A DNA stretch of 7,870 nucleotides from Gallionellaceae bacterium (GTDB lineage: Bacteria; Pseudomonadota; Gammaproteobacteria; Burkholderiales; Gallionellaceae): contig JAUSKS010000289.1 in the NCBI GenBank assembly GCA_030646595.1, positions 1 through 7,870 on the forward strand, written 5' to 3'. A program made the translations under genes and the position numbers. Shown here in pieces: positions 5,726 to 7,870 of the stretch (position 1 is its first letter; the number at the start of each line of letters is the position of its first letter). The notes below the pieces were generated by a model, which worked only from the letters and a program-made list of their open reading frames with translations, searched no databases and had not been told where the DNA came from.

Positions 5726-7366
5726 CTATTTTTTGGGTGGCTGCAATTTTACGATCACACAAGCCATCGCATACTTCAACTCACAGCTCTTTTCCATTTC
5801 TTTCATTGCCTGCTCCTCCTGGCGCAAATACTTGAGTGTCATTCCCCTGTCAAAATAGGCCTTCGCATATTCCGGATTGATCGAAATTGCCTTATCAAAT
5901 TGCGTCATGGCATCCTGATAACGTCTCAAATTAAAGTATGACGCGCCCAGATCGTGATGCATGACGGCCTCGTCCTTTAGATTACCCGCTATTGCCCGTT
6001 CATAATCCGCCGCCGCCTGCTCCCATTTACCCGTTGCCGCTGCCGCATGGGCACGGTTATAGTAAATCCGCGACGCCCATACTTCCCGTTCACTGCGCAA
6101 CAATTTTGCGGCATCGTCCCACAGGCGATAATCATCCGCGAATACCCACAAGCGATTCCAAGCCAGAGGCACCAGCAAGACGGCCATAGCCAGCATGAAT
6201 AAGGCCTTTTTGCCAGGCCATTTGCTCAGCAGTAAGGGAAAGAACAGCATTATGCCGGGCATCCACAGATAGCTGCGGTACAGCACGAAGGGTTCCTGTA
6301 CGCGTATGCTCGTGAATTCCACCCAGAATTGCAGCCACGGGTAGAGCAGCGCCAACCCGATAAGCCCCATCCAGCGCGGGCGCAACAGCAATCTGAACGC
6401 CACCACGCCGTATAAAATAAAACCCAGCGCACCGGCCCAGGCTTGCCATTCGCTTAAGCTGGCAATGAAGTGCTCGCGCATATCCACCGACATCCAGGCC
6501 GGGTTGGGCAGCGCCCACAGCAGCAGGTACTTGAAGAACAGACCGGCCTGGGTCAGCACGCTCAACAGGTGCAACGTGGCCGTGCTGGCTACTAAGCCTT
6601 GCTGTTCAAACAGACTGCTTGCCCCAACCTCGTACGCCGTACCAAACACGCCCTTGATGCTCAGCACCAGCAGCAGGCCGATGGCAGCGAATGCGCCTCC
6701 GGCAAGCCACAGCGCCGACGCGCTTGCCCGGTTTCTGGCGCGCAGCAACAGGGTTATGGCTACCAGCACGGACGGCATCAGGACGCTGTGCTCCTTGGAA
6801 TAAACAGCCAGAAAGTATGCCGCCACGGCCAGCAGCAGCCAGCGCTTTTGCCCGGTCAATAGGCCACGTAGCCAGGCCAGCTGCATCACCAGCGCAAACA
6901 GGGTCGCCATCAGAACGCTGCGCTGAATGACATAGCCGACGGCATATACCGCTACCGGATGGCAGGCAAACACCAGTGCGCCAAACCAGGCGCCCCATGT
7001 TATTGCGGCGGACTCCTGCTGCCCGTCCATGACGGCGCCGACCAGCCGGCGCAACAGGTAAAACAACAGGATGACGTTGGCGCCGTGCAACAGCGCGTTG
7101 CCGAGGTGGAAGAAATAGGTGTTGACGTCGCTGAACAGGGCGTAGGTCCAGCCCAGGCTGGCATAGGACAACCAGCGCAAATCGAAATGGAACAGGGCGC
7201 GTGCATAGTAATCAGGCGCTTTACCGGTGAAAAAATTCAGGTCATCAAAGAAGAAAGGATTGCCGAGAAAGGGCAGGTAGACCAGCAGCACAACCGCAAG
7301 CAGCGAGAGCATCCAGCCGCGGTCTCGCTGGTGAAAGTAATTAAGCAACACTGTACGATATGTCAT
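5726..7366 (-). CDS. Polytopic GT-C/TMTC-like glycosyltransferase with C-terminal TPRs
   Basis: The 546-residue protein has about ten to twelve hydrophobic segments (roughly 19-410) followed by about three tetratricopeptide repeats (434-530). The membrane part resembles TMTC-type and other GT-C enzymes that use lipid-linked sugars: an acidic pair in the first periplasmic loop (FFDD, D41-D42), HLGNALLH (87-94), FACHPVAVYAVGY with QRS (about 133-150) and YSKEH (189-193). GT-C enzymes act on the periplasmic face of the inner membrane. It lies directly downstream of a pilin gene, as tfpO does after pilA in Pseudomonas aeruginosa, so pilin O-glycosylation is a reasonable inference; it does not obviously show the PglL/PilO Wzy_C signature. 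The ATG at 7366 has GAGG seven bases upstream; a TTG one codon earlier is less likely. Base composition changes within the gene: about 59% G+C at 6001-6120 but about 43% at 5761-5940, the last repeats. Confidence 0.82.
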   Translation of the reverse strand: MTYRTVLLNYFHQRDRGWMLSLLAVVLLVYLPFLGNPFFFDDLNFFTGKAPDYYARALFHFDLRWLSYASLGWTYALFSDVNTYFFHLGNALLHGANVILLFYLLRRLVGAVMDGQQESAAITWGAWFGALVFACHPVAVYAVGYVIQRSVLMATLFALVMQLAWLRGLLTGQKRWLLLAVAAYFLAVYSKEHSVLMPSVLVAITLLLRARNRASASALWLAGGAFAAIGLLLVLSIKGVFGTAYEVGASSLFEQQGLVASTATLHLLSVLTQAGLFFKYLLLWALPNPAWMSVDMREHFIASLSEWQAWAGALGFILYGVVAFRLLLRPRWMGLIGLALLYPWLQFWVEFTSIRVQEPFVLYRSYLWMPGIMLFFPLLLSKWPGKKALFMLAMAVLLVPLAWNRLWVFADDYRLWDDAAKLLRSEREVWASRIYYNRAHAAAATGKWEQAAADYERAIAGNLKDEAVMHHDLGASYFNLRRYQDAMTQFDKAISINPEYAKAYFDRGMTLKYLRQEEQAMKEMEKSCELKYAMACVIVKLQPPKK

Positions 7367-7372
7367 CAACCG

Positions 7373-7377
7373 CCCTC
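7373..7377 (-). promoter_or_regulatory. Ribosome binding site of the GT-C/TPR gene
   Basis: GAGGG on the - strand lies six to seven bases before the ATG at 7366 and just past the U-rich tail of the pilin terminator. It supports ATG rather than the preceding TTG as the start. Confidence 0.6.
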
Positions 7378-7378
7378 T

Positions 7379-7411
7379 GAAAAGAGCAAACCCCTCCGAA
7401 GAGGGGTTTGC
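7379..7411 (-). terminator. Rho-independent terminator after the pilin gene, UUCG loop
   Basis: An 11-base perfect stem (7386-7396 with 7401-7411) closes a four-base loop. On the - strand the loop is TTCG closed by C-G, the exceptionally stable C(UUCG)G tetraloop, and it is followed by TCTTTTC. It lies 24 bases past the pilin stop and ends just before the ribosome binding site of the GT-C/TPR gene, so it should end most pilin transcripts and limit downstream expression to read-through unless another promoter exists. Confidence 0.92.
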
Positions 7412-7435
7412 ACTCGATACAGGTAATCCCGAGAA

Positions 7436-7870
7436 CTAACAGCCAAAGTATTTCGTTGCAACGGCATCAGTAATTGGGCTAGTAGTAGCGCAGCCTGATT
7501 TTGCTGCCCATTTAATCGCCGTGTCTCCTGCGCTACCAATAATCTGCAACTGCTTGCTATCAATTCCGGTAGCCTTGATACCAGTGCCCAAAGTCAAGGT
7601 CAGGGTCACCGACGTTAGCGATGTGCCATCAACGCCAAGGGAAGCCAATTCACTTGGCAAAGTAGGGCCGTTAGGTATCCCAATTGACGTCCAAACGGTA
7701 GTTGCGGTACTGCTATTTGGGAAAGAGCCATTTTCTTGGTAGTACATGGCCAATGCCAACTTGACTGGATCAAGCGTTGATTGCACTTTGGACAGCTTGG
7801 CCTTTACTACGTAGTCCTGATAGGCGGGAATCGCCACTGCCGCCAAGATGCCGATAATCGCAACCACGAT
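7436..7870 (-). CDS. Type IV major-type pilin, 5' end beyond the right edge
   Basis: The 144 visible residues begin within the conserved N-terminal helix: IVVAIIGILAAVAIPAYQDY is the continuation of the FTLIELM start of mature class IVa pilins, so the prepilin leader and about seven mature residues lie outside the window. Mature length would be about 151, normal for PilA. The rest is a Ser/Thr/Gly-rich globular domain with a DTAIKW segment and two cysteines near the end, 16 residues apart, the last being the C-terminal residue; they should form the D-region disulfide loop. Conserved E5 cannot be checked. The major-pilin size and the strong terminator suggest an abundant subunit rather than a minor pilin. 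It could also be one of several pilA paralogues. The GT-C/TPR gene follows. Confidence 0.93.
   Translation of the reverse strand: MVVAIIGILAAVAIPAYQDYVVKAKLSKVQSTLDPVKLALAMYYQENGSFPNSSTATTVWTSIGIPNGPTLPSELASLGVDGTSLTSVTLTLTLGTGIKATGIDSKQLQIIGSAGDTAIKWAAKSGCATTSPITDAVATKYFGC

Noticed and set aside
7000..7426. Long open frames opposite the GT-C/TPR gene, including a 155-codon frame on the + strand and 128-130-codon frames on the - strand
   Set aside because: They lie in a G+C-rich coding region, have biased low-complexity composition and no recognisable domain, and the GT-C/TPR frame explains the DNA.
1..7870. CRISPR arrays, tRNA or rRNA genes, tandem repeats
   Set aside because: Reading both strands showed no regularly spaced repeats and no tRNA-like or rRNA-like segments.

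Overview
The window looks like chromosomal DNA of a Gram-negative proteobacterium, most likely a betaproteobacterium. The basis is the rpmB-rpmG pair with a good sigma-70-type promoter, a class IVa-type pilin, a PilB/GspE ATPase, a lipoprotein with a normal lipobox and a multi-haem-type periplasmic protein. A nitrosomonad or gallionellid relative would fit, but that is an impression from family combinations and no marker here proves it.

Layout from left to right. Positions 1-137 hold no complete gene; a short open frame and a possible insertion-sequence end lie there. A membrane diguanylate cyclase (138-1292) is the only convincing gene on the + strand. Everything else is on the - strand and is best read from right to left: a type IV pilin whose first codons lie beyond the right edge (7436-7870), a strong terminator with a UUCG loop (7386-7411), a polytopic GT-C/TMTC-like protein with C-terminal TPRs (5726-7366), a PilB/GspE-type ATPase that starts with TTG (3900-5693), a two-haem cytochrome fused to a formylglycine-generating-enzyme (SUMF1) fold (2775-3863), a SUMF1-fold lipoprotein whose start overlaps the preceding gene (1814-2785), and finally rpmB (1501-1737) and the 51-codon rpmG (1333-1488) with their own promoter.

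How the parts may fit together. The GT-C/TPR, ATPase, cytochrome-SUMF1 and lipoprotein genes are separated by 32 bases, 36 bases and an 11-base overlap, so they probably form one transcription unit, perhaps fed by read-through of the pilin terminator. A pilin followed by a polytopic glycosyltransferase-like gene recalls pilA-tfpO style pilin glycosylation loci, and the ATPase could drive assembly of this or another pilus. The two SUMF1 proteins would act in the periplasm or outer membrane. The fusion protein keeps a cysteine pair with the spacing of the FGE active site and the lipoprotein has none there. This pilin / GT-C / ATPase / haem-SUMF1 / lipoprotein-SUMF1 arrangement is the most unusual thing in the window; its joint function is inference.
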